A stretch of DNA of 64,000 nucleotides, taken from positions 372,001-436,000 of the forward strand of contig NZ_CP066772.2 of assembly GCF_016466415.2 (NCBI RefSeq), written 5' to 3'. A program made the position numbers and the translations under genes. The DNA is from Ralstonia pickettii. Its GTDB lineage: Bacteria; Pseudomonadota; Gammaproteobacteria; Burkholderiales; Burkholderiaceae. Under the pieces are notes generated by a model, which saw only the letters and a list, made by a program, of their open reading frames with translations, was not told where the DNA came from and made no database searches. Shown here in pieces: positions 18,255 through 27,079 of this stretch; position 1 is the first letter of the stretch; each line of letters begins with the position of its first letter.

Positions 18255-19391
18255 TCAAAACGCCGTCCGCATCCCCACCATCGCGCCGAGCTGATTCACG
18301 CCCCTGGCCGGCGTGGTCCCGCCGCCGCCACCGCTGACGGAATACTGCGCGTTGGCGCTGTTCCACAGATAGCCCGTCTGCGCGTACAGCGCCGTGCGCT
18401 TCGACAGGGCGTAAACGCCGCGCAGCACGGCCATCGTCGCGCTGCGGCTCTGGTCGGCGTTGACCAGACGGATCAGGCCGGCATCCAACGTAAGCGCACC
18501 CTCGAGCGGATAGCTGCCGTTGACGAAGTACAGGTTGGAACGGACGTCGCCCGCGACAGCTTGCACGTGGCGACCGATCCAGCCGACGCCCAGCTTGGCG
18601 TTGCCGAGCTTTACATAGCCGTTGGCGACGATGCGGCGGTCTTTATCGCCCGCATCGGTGAACGCGATGGGCGCACTGCCGTTGAAGAACGACGCGGTGG
18701 CGCCAGCGCCGCCACGTTGCTCTTCGTAGGCGCCTGCTACGCCAAAGGTGGCCGCGTCGTACTTCAGCATGGCCGACACCGCGCGGCACGACGAAGCATT
18801 GCCGGCCACTTCGCCCGCACAGGTTCCGGAGGCCGGCACACCGCCCGCCGCGTCACGCCCGAACGAATACGTCGCTCCCACCGTCAGGCCGCTGAAGGTG
18901 CCTTTGTAGGCGATGGTGTTGTCCGCGCGTGCGTTGGGAATGTAGGCGTCCAGTGAACCGATGGCGTATTGGCTGGGGCCCAGGATGTCTGCATCGGCCA
19001 GGGACAGAAACACCATGCTGTACTGCCGACCCAGCGTGACGGTGCCGTAGTCGCTGGCCAGGCCGACCCACGCCTGCCGGCCAAACAGGCGGCCGCCCTG
19101 GCCCGAAGTGCCGGTGTCGGTGTTGAAGCCGCTTTCCAGCGTGAACACGGCCTTCATGCCGTTGCCCAGGTCTTCAGCGCCACGCAGCCCCCAGCGCGAG
19201 GGCAGCGTGCCCGTGACCGACGGGATGCGCGTGAGGCCGTTGCCGTTGGTATTGGCGTGGCTCACGTATTCGATACCGGTATCGATCAGGCCGTAGAGCG
19301 TGACGCTCTGCGCGTGGGCCGCGCCGCTGGCGAGCGCGCACGTGGCAGCGGCCAGCACGAGACAGCGCGTGCGCAAGGTGGTGGTTTGCAT
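18255..19391 (-). CDS. Gram-negative porin (OmpC/Bordetella type)
   Basis: Outer-membrane trimeric porin of 378 residues. It has a 27-residue Sec signal peptide ending AHA, then the mature start QSVTLYGLIDTGIEYVS, SRWGLRGAEDLGNGMKAVFTLESGF and RLFGRQAWVGLASDYGTVTLGRQ, all hallmarks of betaproteobacterial porins. It ends with a C-terminal Phe, the signal for outer-membrane insertion. It lies last in line with the ferulate genes, 120 bases after the importer gene, with a hairpin in the gap. A role in uptake of aromatic acids or esters is inferred from location. AGGAGG lies about 10 bases before the ATG. Confidence 0.93.
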   Translation of the reverse strand: MQTTTLRTRCLVLAAATCALASGAAHAQSVTLYGLIDTGIEYVSHANTNGNGLTRIPSVTGTLPSRWGLRGAEDLGNGMKAVFTLESGFNTDTGTSGQGGRLFGRQAWVGLASDYGTVTLGRQYSMVFLSLADADILGPSQYAIGSLDAYIPNARADNTIAYKGTFSGLTVGATYSFGRDAAGGVPASGTCAGEVAGNASSCRAVSAMLKYDAATFGVAGAYEEQRGGAGATASFFNGSAPIAFTDAGDKDRRIVANGYVKLGNAKLGVGWIGRHVQAVAGDVRSNLYFVNGSYPLEGALTLDAGLIRLVNADQSRSATMAVLRGVYALSKRTALYAQTGYLWNSANAQYSVSGGGGGTTPARGVNQLGAMVGMRTAF

Positions 19392-19413
19392 GTGGGGCCC
19401 CTCCTAGGGTCGA

Positions 19414-19445
19414 GCCGGTCCCGCCCCCATGTCTGGCGGGCCGGC
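19414..19445 (-). promoter_or_regulatory. Stable hairpin between importer and porin genes
   Basis: GCCGG-T-CCCGCC pairs with GGCGGG-CCGGC: an 11-base stem with one bulged T and a 9-base loop, in the gap between the MFS gene and the porin gene. It lacks a T-run, so it more likely modulates porin expression or mRNA decay than fully terminates. Confidence 0.4.
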
Positions 19446-19511
19446 AGTTTGGAATATGTGGATGTGGAAGGCGCCATCCTGCCGACGGCGCGAGAAAGAA
19501 CAACCGCTATG

Positions 19512-20732
19512 TCAGTCCTGCACGCGCGGCCGCTTGAGCAGCAGCAACGCCGCCAGCGCCGCGATGATGGTGACCGGGATGCTGGCGCCGATGATGGTGG
19601 TGGCGTGCTGGCCCATCGCCAGCAGTTGACCGGCCAGCAGCGGCCCGGCGATCGAGCCCAACCGGCCCACCGCCACCGCAGCGCCCACGCCGGTGCCTCG
19701 CACGACGGTCGGGTAGTACGCCGCCGCCAGCGCATACAGCACCGACTGCGCGCCGATCACGAACAGCCCAGCCATGAAGGCGCCGGCCGACATCGATGCC
19801 ATGCCGCCCGCCGCAGCCAGCAACGACAGCGCCGCGATGATGCCGACATACATGCCCGACACCACCCAGCGCGGGCGCGCCGCGTCCATCAGCATGCCAA
19901 TGCCCAGCGCGCCCGCACCGCCGCCGATGTTGAACAGGATCTGCACCATGCCCACCTGCGGCCGGCTCAGCCCCTGCGCGGCCATGAGGGAAGGCAGCCA
20001 GTTGAGCAGGAAATACAGCACGATCAGCGTGAAGAAGTAGCTCACCCACAGGAACAGCGTGGCGGCCGTCCGGCGCTCGCCAAACAGTGCCCATGACACG
20101 GGCGGCGGCTGAATGGCACCACGCTGTGCGCTGTCGAAACGGCGCGATTCCTGCAATGTCAGCAGCAGCGGCACCACGACGAGCGGGCCAAAGCCGCCCA
20201 CGTAGAAGATGTGGCGCCAGCCGGAATCGCCGGCGCTCAACATGCCGACCACCGCGGCGATGGCACCTCCAAACGGGATGCCGCAATACATGACGCTCAC
20301 GGCGGTGTTGCGCAAGCGTGCGGGTACCGCTTCGGCACACAGCGCGATCAGGTTGGGCATGGCGGCCCCCAGGCCGATGCCGGTGGCCACGCGGATCATC
20401 AGCAGGCTGTTGAAATCCCACACGTGCGCGGTGGCGATAGAAAAGATGCCGAACAGCGCTGTGGCCAGGATCAGCACGCGCTTGCGGCCGATGCGATCAG
20501 CCAGGCGGCCGCCCAGCATGGCGCCCGGCAACAGGCCGAAGGTGCCGGCGCTGAACGCCAGGCCCATCTGCCCGACCGACAGACCGAACTCGCGCGCCAT
20601 GCGCGGTGCAGCCACGCCGATGGATTGCAGGTCGAGCCCTTCAAGCAGCGCAACGATGAAGCACAGCCCGAGCGTCATGGCGACGCCGGGGCCAACGGTC
20701 TCCCGGCTCAACGTCGTGGTGGTGGTTTGCAT
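19512..20732 (-). CDS. MFS transporter, aromatic acid:H+ symporter-like
   Basis: A 406-residue inner-membrane permease with about 12 helices. Family features are EGLDLQSIGVAAPRM at helix 1, the signature GGRLADRIGRKRVL between helices 2 and 3, and a mid-protein loop before the second six-helix half. The Asp in helix 1 and this loop motif are typical of the AAHS family, which imports 4-hydroxybenzoate, vanillate or ferulate. ATG 20732 (MQTTTTTL) has AAGGAGAT about 5 bases upstream; the longer frame overlaps the esterase gene. Ferulate or a related hydroxycinnamate is the likely substrate from the operon. Confidence 0.88.
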   Translation of the reverse strand: MQTTTTTLSRETVGPGVAMTLGLCFIVALLEGLDLQSIGVAAPRMAREFGLSVGQMGLAFSAGTFGLLPGAMLGGRLADRIGRKRVLILATALFGIFSIATAHVWDFNSLLMIRVATGIGLGAAMPNLIALCAEAVPARLRNTAVSVMYCGIPFGGAIAAVVGMLSAGDSGWRHIFYVGGFGPLVVVPLLLTLQESRRFDSAQRGAIQPPPVSWALFGERRTAATLFLWVSYFFTLIVLYFLLNWLPSLMAAQGLSRPQVGMVQILFNIGGGAGALGIGMLMDAARPRWVVSGMYVGIIAALSLLAAAGGMASMSAGAFMAGLFVIGAQSVLYALAAAYYPTVVRGTGVGAAVAVGRLGSIAGPLLAGQLLAMGQHATTIIGASIPVTIIAALAALLLLKRPRVQD

Positions 20733-20761
20733 GGCATCTCCTTCCGGATGTTGGGCGGCCG

Positions 20762-22510
20762 TCATTGGCAACTGAAGCTCGAGGCGTCGTTGATGTTGCC
20801 GGTGCCCGTGTAGCGCGCGTTCTTCGGGTAGGCGCACAGCGGACGCGTGCGGTCGTGGCCGGCGGCATTCCAGTCGCTGGGCACTTCGGCATTCGGCACG
20901 GCGTTGGCGGGGCCGCGTGCGGTGGCGACCACGCTGTCGGGCGCCACGCCGCGCTCCACCCAGGCCACCAGCGGCGTGAGCATGTCGAACTGGTCGGCGG
21001 TCGGCCCGCCCGCGCAGTGATTCATGCCGGGCACCGGATAGAAGCGCGCGAAGTTGCTGGCATCGCCGCCGTTGGCTGCGGACAGGCGCTGGTACCAGTC
21101 GGTCGTGTCGTCGGACGAGAACACCGGGTCGCTCGTGCCGTGATAGACCATCAGCTTGGCGCCGCGCCCCTTGAGCGTGCCGAGGTTGGTCTCATCCGGC
21201 GGCGTCATGAACGACCACGCCGATTCGGTGTACGTGGCGTCGGTGGCGAAGATTTTCGGGGCGTCGGTGTCCATGTTGAACGCCAGGCCATACGCGGTGA
21301 GTGACGTGATGGCCGACGCCGGCTGCGGCGTGGTCGTAAACACGAACGCCAGCGCTGCAGGATCCAGCTGGATCGAGTTGCCTTGCTTCCACGCCGCCCA
21401 GTTGCTGCCGCTGATGCCGGCGTCAAACGAAAAGCCCGAGTACAACGCCTGCCCCGCACTGTTGCGCGCGCCGGCAAACAGGTTCGCCATCACGGTTTTC
21501 TGCGCGGCGGTCAGGCAGGTGCCATCACGGGCGCCGGTGCAGGTCGGCACATCGTTGGCGAGGCTGAAGGCGGTCTGGCACGCCTTGAGGTTGTTGATCA
21601 TGCCGTCGGTCGTGCCATCCAACGCATCGCACTTGGCGAGCACGCGGCTGGCGACCATGGCGCGCTCCGTGGCGCTCAGAGACGTGGTGATGTCCGGAAA
21701 GCCGGCGCTGGTGTTGGCCGTGGCCACCGTCGCCAGTTGCTGCGCGCTGTACACCTCGTTGATGGCCGCCTTGGGCAGATGGAAGCCCGGGTCGCCGGCC
21801 ACGATGCCGTCATACGCATTGGCCGAACGCGCGGCGGCCACCATCGCATGGCGCCCGCCGTTGGAGCACCCGCCAAAGTAGCTGCGGTCCGGCGCCTTGC
21901 CGTACACCTGCGCGATCATCGACTTGGCCATCGGCGTGAGCGTGGCAACGGCGTTGTAGCCGTAGTCGAGGCGCGCCTGCGGGTCGCGCCCGAACAGCGG
22001 CACCTGGCTGCCGTTATGCCCCGCATCCGAACTGATGACGGCAAACCCCGAGCCCAGCGCGCTGCTGATGGGACCACCGCCCAATGCGCCCAACGCGGTG
22101 GCCACGGAGCCATCCAGCCCGCCGTTGGCCTGGTAATAGAAGCGCCCATTCCAGGCCTTGGGCAGGCGCATCTCAAAACCGATGGCGTAGGTCTTGCCAT
22201 CCACGGGGCTCACGCGCGTGTTCATGGTGCCGGTGACCAGGCAGTGCTCGGGCACGGCGTTGCCGCCCACGCTCAACGTGCCTGCCGCCACGGTCGAGAT
22301 GGCGGTAATGCTGGTGTTGGCAAAACTCAGTTTGCCGGCAAAGCTCTCGCACGCAGCGGCAAGGTTCAAACCGGTGGCGGGCGAAAGCTGTGGCAGCTGC
22401 GATGCTTGCGACGTTGATGCGTCGCCTGTGCTGTCGTCGTTGCAGCCGGCGCAGCTCAGCGCGAGGGCGAGCGCGGCCAGCGCCATGCCCCGTGACATGA
22501 CGGTCTTCAT
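20762..22510 (-). CDS. Tannase/feruloyl esterase family hydrolase
   Basis: Secreted or membrane-anchored esterase of 582 residues, expected to release ferulate or related acids from plant esters. It begins with a signal sequence ending in a Cys-rich ALSCAGCND stretch, probably a lipoprotein signal. The catalytic serine is in YFGGCSNGGRHA, the nearby Asp in DPGFHLPKA and GTSDPVF, and the His in GMNHCAGGP. The Cys next to Ser and next to His make the CS-D-HC disulfide arrangement typical of this family. AGGAGGAG lies just before the ATG. Its place among fcs, vdh and ech favours feruloyl ester substrates over tannins. Confidence 0.9.
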   Translation of the reverse strand: MKTVMSRGMALAALALALSCAGCNDDSTGDASTSQASQLPQLSPATGLNLAAACESFAGKLSFANTSITAISTVAAGTLSVGGNAVPEHCLVTGTMNTRVSPVDGKTYAIGFEMRLPKAWNGRFYYQANGGLDGSVATALGALGGGPISSALGSGFAVISSDAGHNGSQVPLFGRDPQARLDYGYNAVATLTPMAKSMIAQVYGKAPDRSYFGGCSNGGRHAMVAAARSANAYDGIVAGDPGFHLPKAAINEVYSAQQLATVATANTSAGFPDITTSLSATERAMVASRVLAKCDALDGTTDGMINNLKACQTAFSLANDVPTCTGARDGTCLTAAQKTVMANLFAGARNSAGQALYSGFSFDAGISGSNWAAWKQGNSIQLDPAALAFVFTTTPQPASAITSLTAYGLAFNMDTDAPKIFATDATYTESAWSFMTPPDETNLGTLKGRGAKLMVYHGTSDPVFSSDDTTDWYQRLSAANGGDASNFARFYPVPGMNHCAGGPTADQFDMLTPLVAWVERGVAPDSVVATARGPANAVPNAEVPSDWNAAGHDRTRPLCAYPKNARYTGTGNINDASSFSCQ

Positions 22511-22570
22511 GAGTCTCCTCCTGGGTGGATGAACCGGTCTTTGCCGGTTGGGTGTCGTGCTGCGTTGGAA

Positions 22571-24490
22571 TCAGCCCGCGCGAATCACCGCGGGATCGCC
22601 ATCGCGATACAGCGTGTCGACGTGCTCGGCACGGTGGGCCAGCACGGCGCGCTGGTTGAGCGTGCCCTTGTCGGTGATCTCGCCGCGGTCCAGCGACGGC
22701 GGTGCGTCGAGCAACAGCAGCCGTGCCACGCGCGTGGCGCTGCCGGTGGCCGTGGCGTTCAGTTCGTGCAGCAGGGCAGCAAATGCAGCGCGCACGGCGG
22801 GGGCCGCCAACACTTGGGCCACGCTCGCGCTGGTCGGCAGGCCCGACAGGCTGCGGCATCGCTCCATTTGCGGAAACACCAGCAAGCCGATGTCGTCACG
22901 GTTCATGCCGGCAATGACCACGTCCTGCACGTACGGTGCGCCGGCCGCGATCACGCGGGCACGCAGTGGCCCGACGCTTACGAAGGTGCCGGAGCTGAGC
23001 TTGAAGTCCTCTGCAATGCGGCCATCGAAGACGAGGCCTTTTTCCGGGTGCTCCGGATCGTAGAAACGCAGCGCGTCACCGCTGCAGTAATAGCCGTCTT
23101 CGTCGAAGACCGGCGCGGCAGGCTCTTCGCCCAGGCGCCAGTAGCCACGCATGACATGCGGCCCGCGAAAGCGCGCCTCCAGCTTGTCGCCCACGGGCAC
23201 GAGCTTGAGTTCGCACCCCGGCGCCGGTGTACCGACATAGCCCGAGCGCATGATCGGCGCGGTGGTAAACAAGCAGCACGGCGACGTTTCTGTCATGCCC
23301 AGGCCGGCCATGATGCGGATGCGCTCGCCGCAGTGCTGGCCGGTCACGCGCTCCAGCCGGTCCCAGGCCTCTTGCGACAGTCCTGCACCGCCAAAGAAGT
23401 AGAGCTTCACGCGGGAGAAGAAGGTCTCGCGCAGGGCCGGGTCCCGTTCCAGCGCCAGCGCGAGTTCTTCCCACCCCTTCGGCACGTTGAAATACGCGGT
23501 GGGCGCGATCTCGTGCAGGTTGCGCAGGGTCTCGTTGAATTTGCCGGGCACAGGCCGGCCGTCATCGATGTACAGCGTGCCGCCGTTGTAGAGCACGATG
23601 CCCACGTTGTGGCTGCCGCCGAATGTGTGGTTCCAGGGCAGCCAGTCCACCAGCACCGGCGGCTCCTTGGCGAATTCGGGAATGGTCTGGCGCAGCATCT
23701 GCTGGTTGCTGCACAGCATGCGGTGCGTGGTCGGCACGGCCTTGGGAGCGCGTGTCGAGCCGGAGGTGAACAGCACCTTGACCAACGTATCGGGGCCGGT
23801 GGCGGCCTGTGCGGCGTCTGCCGTCGCCACGGGCGTCTGCAGCAACGTGTCGAAGGCTGTAGCGCTGCGCCCCGGCAATACGCCGTCGCGCGTGATGACC
23901 TCCACGCCGTCGGGCACCACCGCGTCGATGGCGTTGGCGAAGGCCGCGCCATCTGCGGCATAGACAAGCCCGGGCGTCAGCACGTCAAACACGTGGCGCA
24001 GCTTGCCGAAATCGGTCGACACCAACGCATACGGCGGCGACACAGGCGCGTATGGCACACCCGCCCACATGGCGCCGAGTGCCAGCTGCAAGTGTTCAAG
24101 ATCGTTGCCGGAAAGAATCGCCAGCGGGCGCTCGGTGGAGACGCCCCGATCCAGCAGCGCTTGGCCGATGGCGCGTGCGCGCTCCAGCATCTCGCGATAG
24201 GTCAGCTTGACCCATGCGCCGTCCGGCCCGCGACGTGCAGCCAGCACGCGATCCGGGTGGCGCTGCGCGCCCGCGACCAGGCAGTCCGTCATGCGCGCCG
24301 GATGCTCGGCCAGCGCTTCGGTATTGCGCACGTGCCAGACACCGCGGTCGCGCGCGTCCATCTCGCAACGCGCAGGCGCATCGCTCACGGCAACCTGCCT
24401 GTAGGGGTGATCGGGCACACCTGCCGGGGGCGGCGTGTGATGCCGGGTTTGAACCTGCGGGCCCTGAGCCTGCATTTCGACGTGATTCAC
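22571..24490 (-). CDS. fcs: Feruloyl-CoA synthetase
   Basis: Activates ferulate (and other 4-hydroxycinnamates) to the CoA thioester with ATP. The 639-residue acyl-adenylate-forming enzyme has the AMP-binding signature LFTSGSTRAPKAVPTTHRM, WLPWNHTFGG and the GLGMTETSPCC adenylation motif, followed by YYCSGDALRF and a C-terminal domain. The WNHTFGG block and length match known Fcs proteins rather than 4-coumarate ligases. The start is GTG 24490, with AGGAG 7 bases upstream. It supplies substrate to the ech product and is co-transcribed with vdh. Confidence 0.92.
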   Translation of the reverse strand: MNHVEMQAQGPQVQTRHHTPPPAGVPDHPYRQVAVSDAPARCEMDARDRGVWHVRNTEALAEHPARMTDCLVAGAQRHPDRVLAARRGPDGAWVKLTYREMLERARAIGQALLDRGVSTERPLAILSGNDLEHLQLALGAMWAGVPYAPVSPPYALVSTDFGKLRHVFDVLTPGLVYAADGAAFANAIDAVVPDGVEVITRDGVLPGRSATAFDTLLQTPVATADAAQAATGPDTLVKVLFTSGSTRAPKAVPTTHRMLCSNQQMLRQTIPEFAKEPPVLVDWLPWNHTFGGSHNVGIVLYNGGTLYIDDGRPVPGKFNETLRNLHEIAPTAYFNVPKGWEELALALERDPALRETFFSRVKLYFFGGAGLSQEAWDRLERVTGQHCGERIRIMAGLGMTETSPCCLFTTAPIMRSGYVGTPAPGCELKLVPVGDKLEARFRGPHVMRGYWRLGEEPAAPVFDEDGYYCSGDALRFYDPEHPEKGLVFDGRIAEDFKLSSGTFVSVGPLRARVIAAGAPYVQDVVIAGMNRDDIGLLVFPQMERCRSLSGLPTSASVAQVLAAPAVRAAFAALLHELNATATGSATRVARLLLLDAPPSLDRGEITDKGTLNQRAVLAHRAEHVDTLYRDGDPAVIRAG

Positions 24491-24508
24491 GTCTTGTCTC
24501 CTGAATGC

Positions 24509-24538
24509 GCCGCCCGTTTTATGGTTGTGGTGGGCGGC
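24509..24538. repeat. Hairpin between vdh and fcs
   Basis: GCCGCCC and GGGCGGC form a 7-base stem with a 16-base loop in the 66-base gap between vdh and fcs. It may be an mRNA-stability element in the operon. No T-run follows on the minus strand. Confidence 0.3.
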
Positions 24539-24556
24539 TGCCGAACTTCAGATCGG

Positions 24557-26020
24557 TTAAATCGGATAGTGGCGCGGCGTATTCTGCAAGGTGATCCAGC
24601 GCAGCTCGGTAAATTCCGCAATCGACGCCTTGCCGCCAAACCGGCCGTAGCCGCTGCTCTTCACGCCGCCAAACGGCATCTGCCCCTCGTCGTGCACGGT
24701 GGGGCCGTTGATGTGGCAGATGCCCGATTCGATACGCTGCGCAACCCGCATGGCGCGCGACACATCGCGGCTGAACACGGCGGCCGACAAGCCGTATTCG
24801 CTGTCGTTGGCCAGGCGGATCGCCTCTTCATCGCCATCCACACGCGCCACCGTCACCACGGGGCCGAACGATTCCTCGTTGTACAACCGCATGGCGGGCG
24901 TTACGCCGTCCACGATGGCGGGCTGCACGATGGCGCCATCCATGTGCAATCCGACGGGCAGCGCGGCGCCGTGCGCACGGGCGTCTTCCACCAGCGCCTG
25001 CACGCGCCGGGCCGCATCTACGCTGACCATCGCGCCCAACTGCGCTGTAGCGTCAGTCGGGTCACCTGCGCGAAGCGTGCGTGCCTTGGCGGCCAGCTTG
25101 TCGACGAGGGCATCGGCAATCTTGCGATCGACGATGACGCGTTCGGTCGACATGCAGATCTGCCCCTGGTTGAAGAACGCGCCAAACGCAATCGCATCGA
25201 CCGCGGCATCCAGATCCGCATCGTCCAGCACGAGCACCGGCGCCTTGCCGCCCAGCTCCAGCAGCGCAGGCTTCAGGTGCCGCGCCGCGTGCTGCGCAAT
25301 GATGCGCCCCACGTGCGTGGAGCCCGTGAAGTTCACGCGGCGCACGGCCGGATGCGCGATCAGGCGCTCCACCACCTGGGCGGCGTCGGCCGGCGCATTG
25401 GTCACCACGTTGACCACGCCATCGCCCAGGCCAGCCTCCTGCAGCACGGTGCCGATCAGCCGATGCACGCCCGGACACAGTTCCGACGCCTTGAGCACGA
25501 CCGTGTTGCCGCATGCCAGCGGCATTGCCAGCGCGCGCGTGCCCAGGATCACCGGCGCATTCCACGGTGCAATGCCGAGCACCACACCGCAGGGCTGGCG
25601 CACGGCCATCGCAAAGTTGCCCGGCACGTCGGAGGGAATGACGCTGCCGTCGATCTGCGTGGTCATGGAGGCGGCTTCGCGCAACATGTTGGCCGCCAGC
25701 ATGACGTTGAAGCCGATCCAGTTGGGACTGGCGCCGGTTTCGGCCGCGCCGGCGCGGATGAAGGCGTCGGTGTGCTGGTCCATCAGGTCGGCTGCCTTGA
25801 GCAGGCGCTTGCGGCGCTCGCCCGGCGGCAGCGCCGCCCACGCGGGGAACGCATCGGCGGCGGCCTGCACGGCGGCGTCTGCATCTTCCAACGTGGCCGC
25901 CGCCGCGCGCGATGCGACCGCGTCGTTGACGGGGTTGCGGCGCTCGAAGGTGGCACCGTTGGCAGCTGGCCGGCTTTGACCGCCGATCAGCAGGGTCACA
26001 AGCTGAGTCACCTCAGGCAT
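24557..26020 (-). CDS. vdh: Vanillin dehydrogenase (aldehyde dehydrogenase family)
   Basis: Oxidises vanillin to vanillate with NAD+. The 487-residue enzyme has the aldehyde dehydrogenase core: GIAPWNAPVI, FTGSTHVGRII, the catalytic Glu in LELGGKAPVLV and the catalytic Cys in FNQGQICMSTERV. Vdh proteins share this QICMSTER sequence, and the gene lies between ech, which makes vanillin, and fcs. GGAG lies 8 bases before the ATG. No vanillate demethylase (vanAB) is present in this window, so the next step must be encoded elsewhere. Confidence 0.92.
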   Translation of the reverse strand: MPEVTQLVTLLIGGQSRPAANGATFERRNPVNDAVASRAAAATLEDADAAVQAAADAFPAWAALPPGERRKRLLKAADLMDQHTDAFIRAGAAETGASPNWIGFNVMLAANMLREAASMTTQIDGSVIPSDVPGNFAMAVRQPCGVVLGIAPWNAPVILGTRALAMPLACGNTVVLKASELCPGVHRLIGTVLQEAGLGDGVVNVVTNAPADAAQVVERLIAHPAVRRVNFTGSTHVGRIIAQHAARHLKPALLELGGKAPVLVLDDADLDAAVDAIAFGAFFNQGQICMSTERVIVDRKIADALVDKLAAKARTLRAGDPTDATAQLGAMVSVDAARRVQALVEDARAHGAALPVGLHMDGAIVQPAIVDGVTPAMRLYNEESFGPVVTVARVDGDEEAIRLANDSEYGLSAAVFSRDVSRAMRVAQRIESGICHINGPTVHDEGQMPFGGVKSSGYGRFGGKASIAEFTELRWITLQNTPRHYPI

Positions 26021-26058
26021 GGGTTCGTCTCCGGGGGCGTTGGCGTGAGCGGGCCAGA

Positions 26059-26892
26059 TCAGGCGCGCTTGTAGGCTTGCAGGCCCGGCTTGATCGACTT
26101 GTCGTCCAGGAACTGTTTGAGGCCCTGCTCACGGCCGCCCTCCGGATCACGCAGCGTGGCCTGGTCGAGCTTGGCGTACAGGTAGTCCTCGTTCTGCTCC
26201 CACGTCAGCTCGCGGCTGCGTTTGAAGCCATGCTTGGCGGCGCGCAGCACCACGGGGTTCTTCTCCAGCAGCTTCTCGGCCAGTGCCACGGTGCGCGCAC
26301 GCAGGTGGGCACGCGGCACGCTCTCGTTGACGAGGCCCATTGCGGCAGCCTGCTGACCGGTGAAGGTCTCGCCGGTCATGATGTAGTAGAGGGCCTGGCG
26401 GTGGCCCACGGTATCGGCCATCGCCTTGCTGACGAGGTTGCCCGGCGGGATGCCCCAGTTGATTTCCGACAGGCCGAAGGTGGCCTCGTCTGCGGCAATC
26501 GCCAGATCGCATGCCACCAGCGGCGAGAACCCGCCGCCGAAGCACCAGCCGTTGACCATCGCGATGGTTGGCTTGGCATACATGCGCAAGAGCTTCCATT
26601 GCCACTGGCAGGCGTCGCGGCGGATTTTCTCCTGCAGGATTTCCGGGCCAGCGTCGACTTCGCGGAAGTACTCCTTCAAATCCATGCCGGCCGTCCACGC
26701 ATCGCCTGCGCCGGTCAGCACCAGCACCTTGGCATCGGCATCCAGCTCCAACGCTTCGAGCACCTGGATCATTTCCGAGTTGAGCGTCGGGCTCATGGCG
26801 TTGCGCTTCTCGGGGCGGTTGAACGTCACCCATGCAATGCCCTGGTCCACCCTCACGTCCACGGTTTTCCAGCGCCCTTGGTAGTCAGCCAT
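26059..26892 (-). CDS. ech: Feruloyl-CoA hydratase/lyase (hydroxycinnamoyl-CoA hydratase-lyase)
   Basis: Hydrates feruloyl-CoA and cleaves it to vanillin and acetyl-CoA. The 277-residue crotonase-family protein is almost a textbook HCHL: TFNRPEKRNAMSPTLN, GDAWTAGMDLKEYFREVD, YAKPTIAMVNGWCFGGGFSP (oxyanion hole), TFGLSEINWGIPPGN with the catalytic Glu, and ELTWEQNEDYLYAKLDQA with the substrate-binding Tyr. ATG 26892 follows AAGGAG by 6 bases; the ATG 6 bases upstream sits in that spacer. It is the first gene of the ferulate operon, divergent from a MarR regulator. Confidence 0.95.
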   Translation of the reverse strand: MADYQGRWKTVDVRVDQGIAWVTFNRPEKRNAMSPTLNSEMIQVLEALELDADAKVLVLTGAGDAWTAGMDLKEYFREVDAGPEILQEKIRRDACQWQWKLLRMYAKPTIAMVNGWCFGGGFSPLVACDLAIAADEATFGLSEINWGIPPGNLVSKAMADTVGHRQALYYIMTGETFTGQQAAAMGLVNESVPRAHLRARTVALAEKLLEKNPVVLRAAKHGFKRSRELTWEQNEDYLYAKLDQATLRDPEGGREQGLKQFLDDKSIKPGLQAYKRA

Positions 26893-26949
26893 TTCCATCT
26901 CCTTGATCTGTCGGCTTGCTTGAAACGTCCGCCATCTCGTGTGTGGCGT

Positions 26950-26964
26950 GTCTCAGCTTGAGAC
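26950..26964. promoter_or_regulatory. Inverted repeat GTCTCA-N3-TGAGAC
   Basis: A perfect 6-base inverted repeat with a 3-base spacer, 58 bases upstream of ech. It could be part of the operator or a leader hairpin. Confidence 0.4.
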
Positions 26965-26971
26965 CCATTTA

Positions 26972-26990
26972 ATATCATGTAGCCTGATAT
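26972..26990. promoter_or_regulatory. Probable MarR-family operator ATATCA-N7-TGATAT
   Basis: Perfect 6-base arms with a 7-base spacer, 19 bases in all, which is the size and A+T-rich style of MarR-family operators. It lies centrally between ech and the MarR gene, so one site could control both. Confidence 0.6.
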
Positions 26991-27079
26991 AACAAGGAGA
27001 TTATCATTGCCGTAAACCCTGATCCGAACGACACGTAGCAGAATGTGCGCATCGCATAGGTGCACACCCACTCACATCC

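Larger units (their letters stand above)
26893..27079. promoter_or_regulatory. Divergent ech/marR control region
   Basis: This 187-base AT-richer gap separates the ferulate operon from its presumed MarR regulator. It holds two adjacent inverted repeats, at 26950-26964 and 26972-26990, described separately, and presumably both promoters. Confidence 0.6.

Noticed and set aside
18255-20732. Near-identical starts (MQTTT) of porin and MFS genes as a duplication
   Set aside because: Only the first five codons resemble each other, in two unrelated families; best seen as chance Thr-rich starts.
22529-26074. 1181-residue plus-strand open frame across fcs and vdh
   Set aside because: It runs antisense through three conserved genes, and the product is Arg/His/Gly/Ala-rich with no domain. 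The conserved enzymes occupy the other strand.
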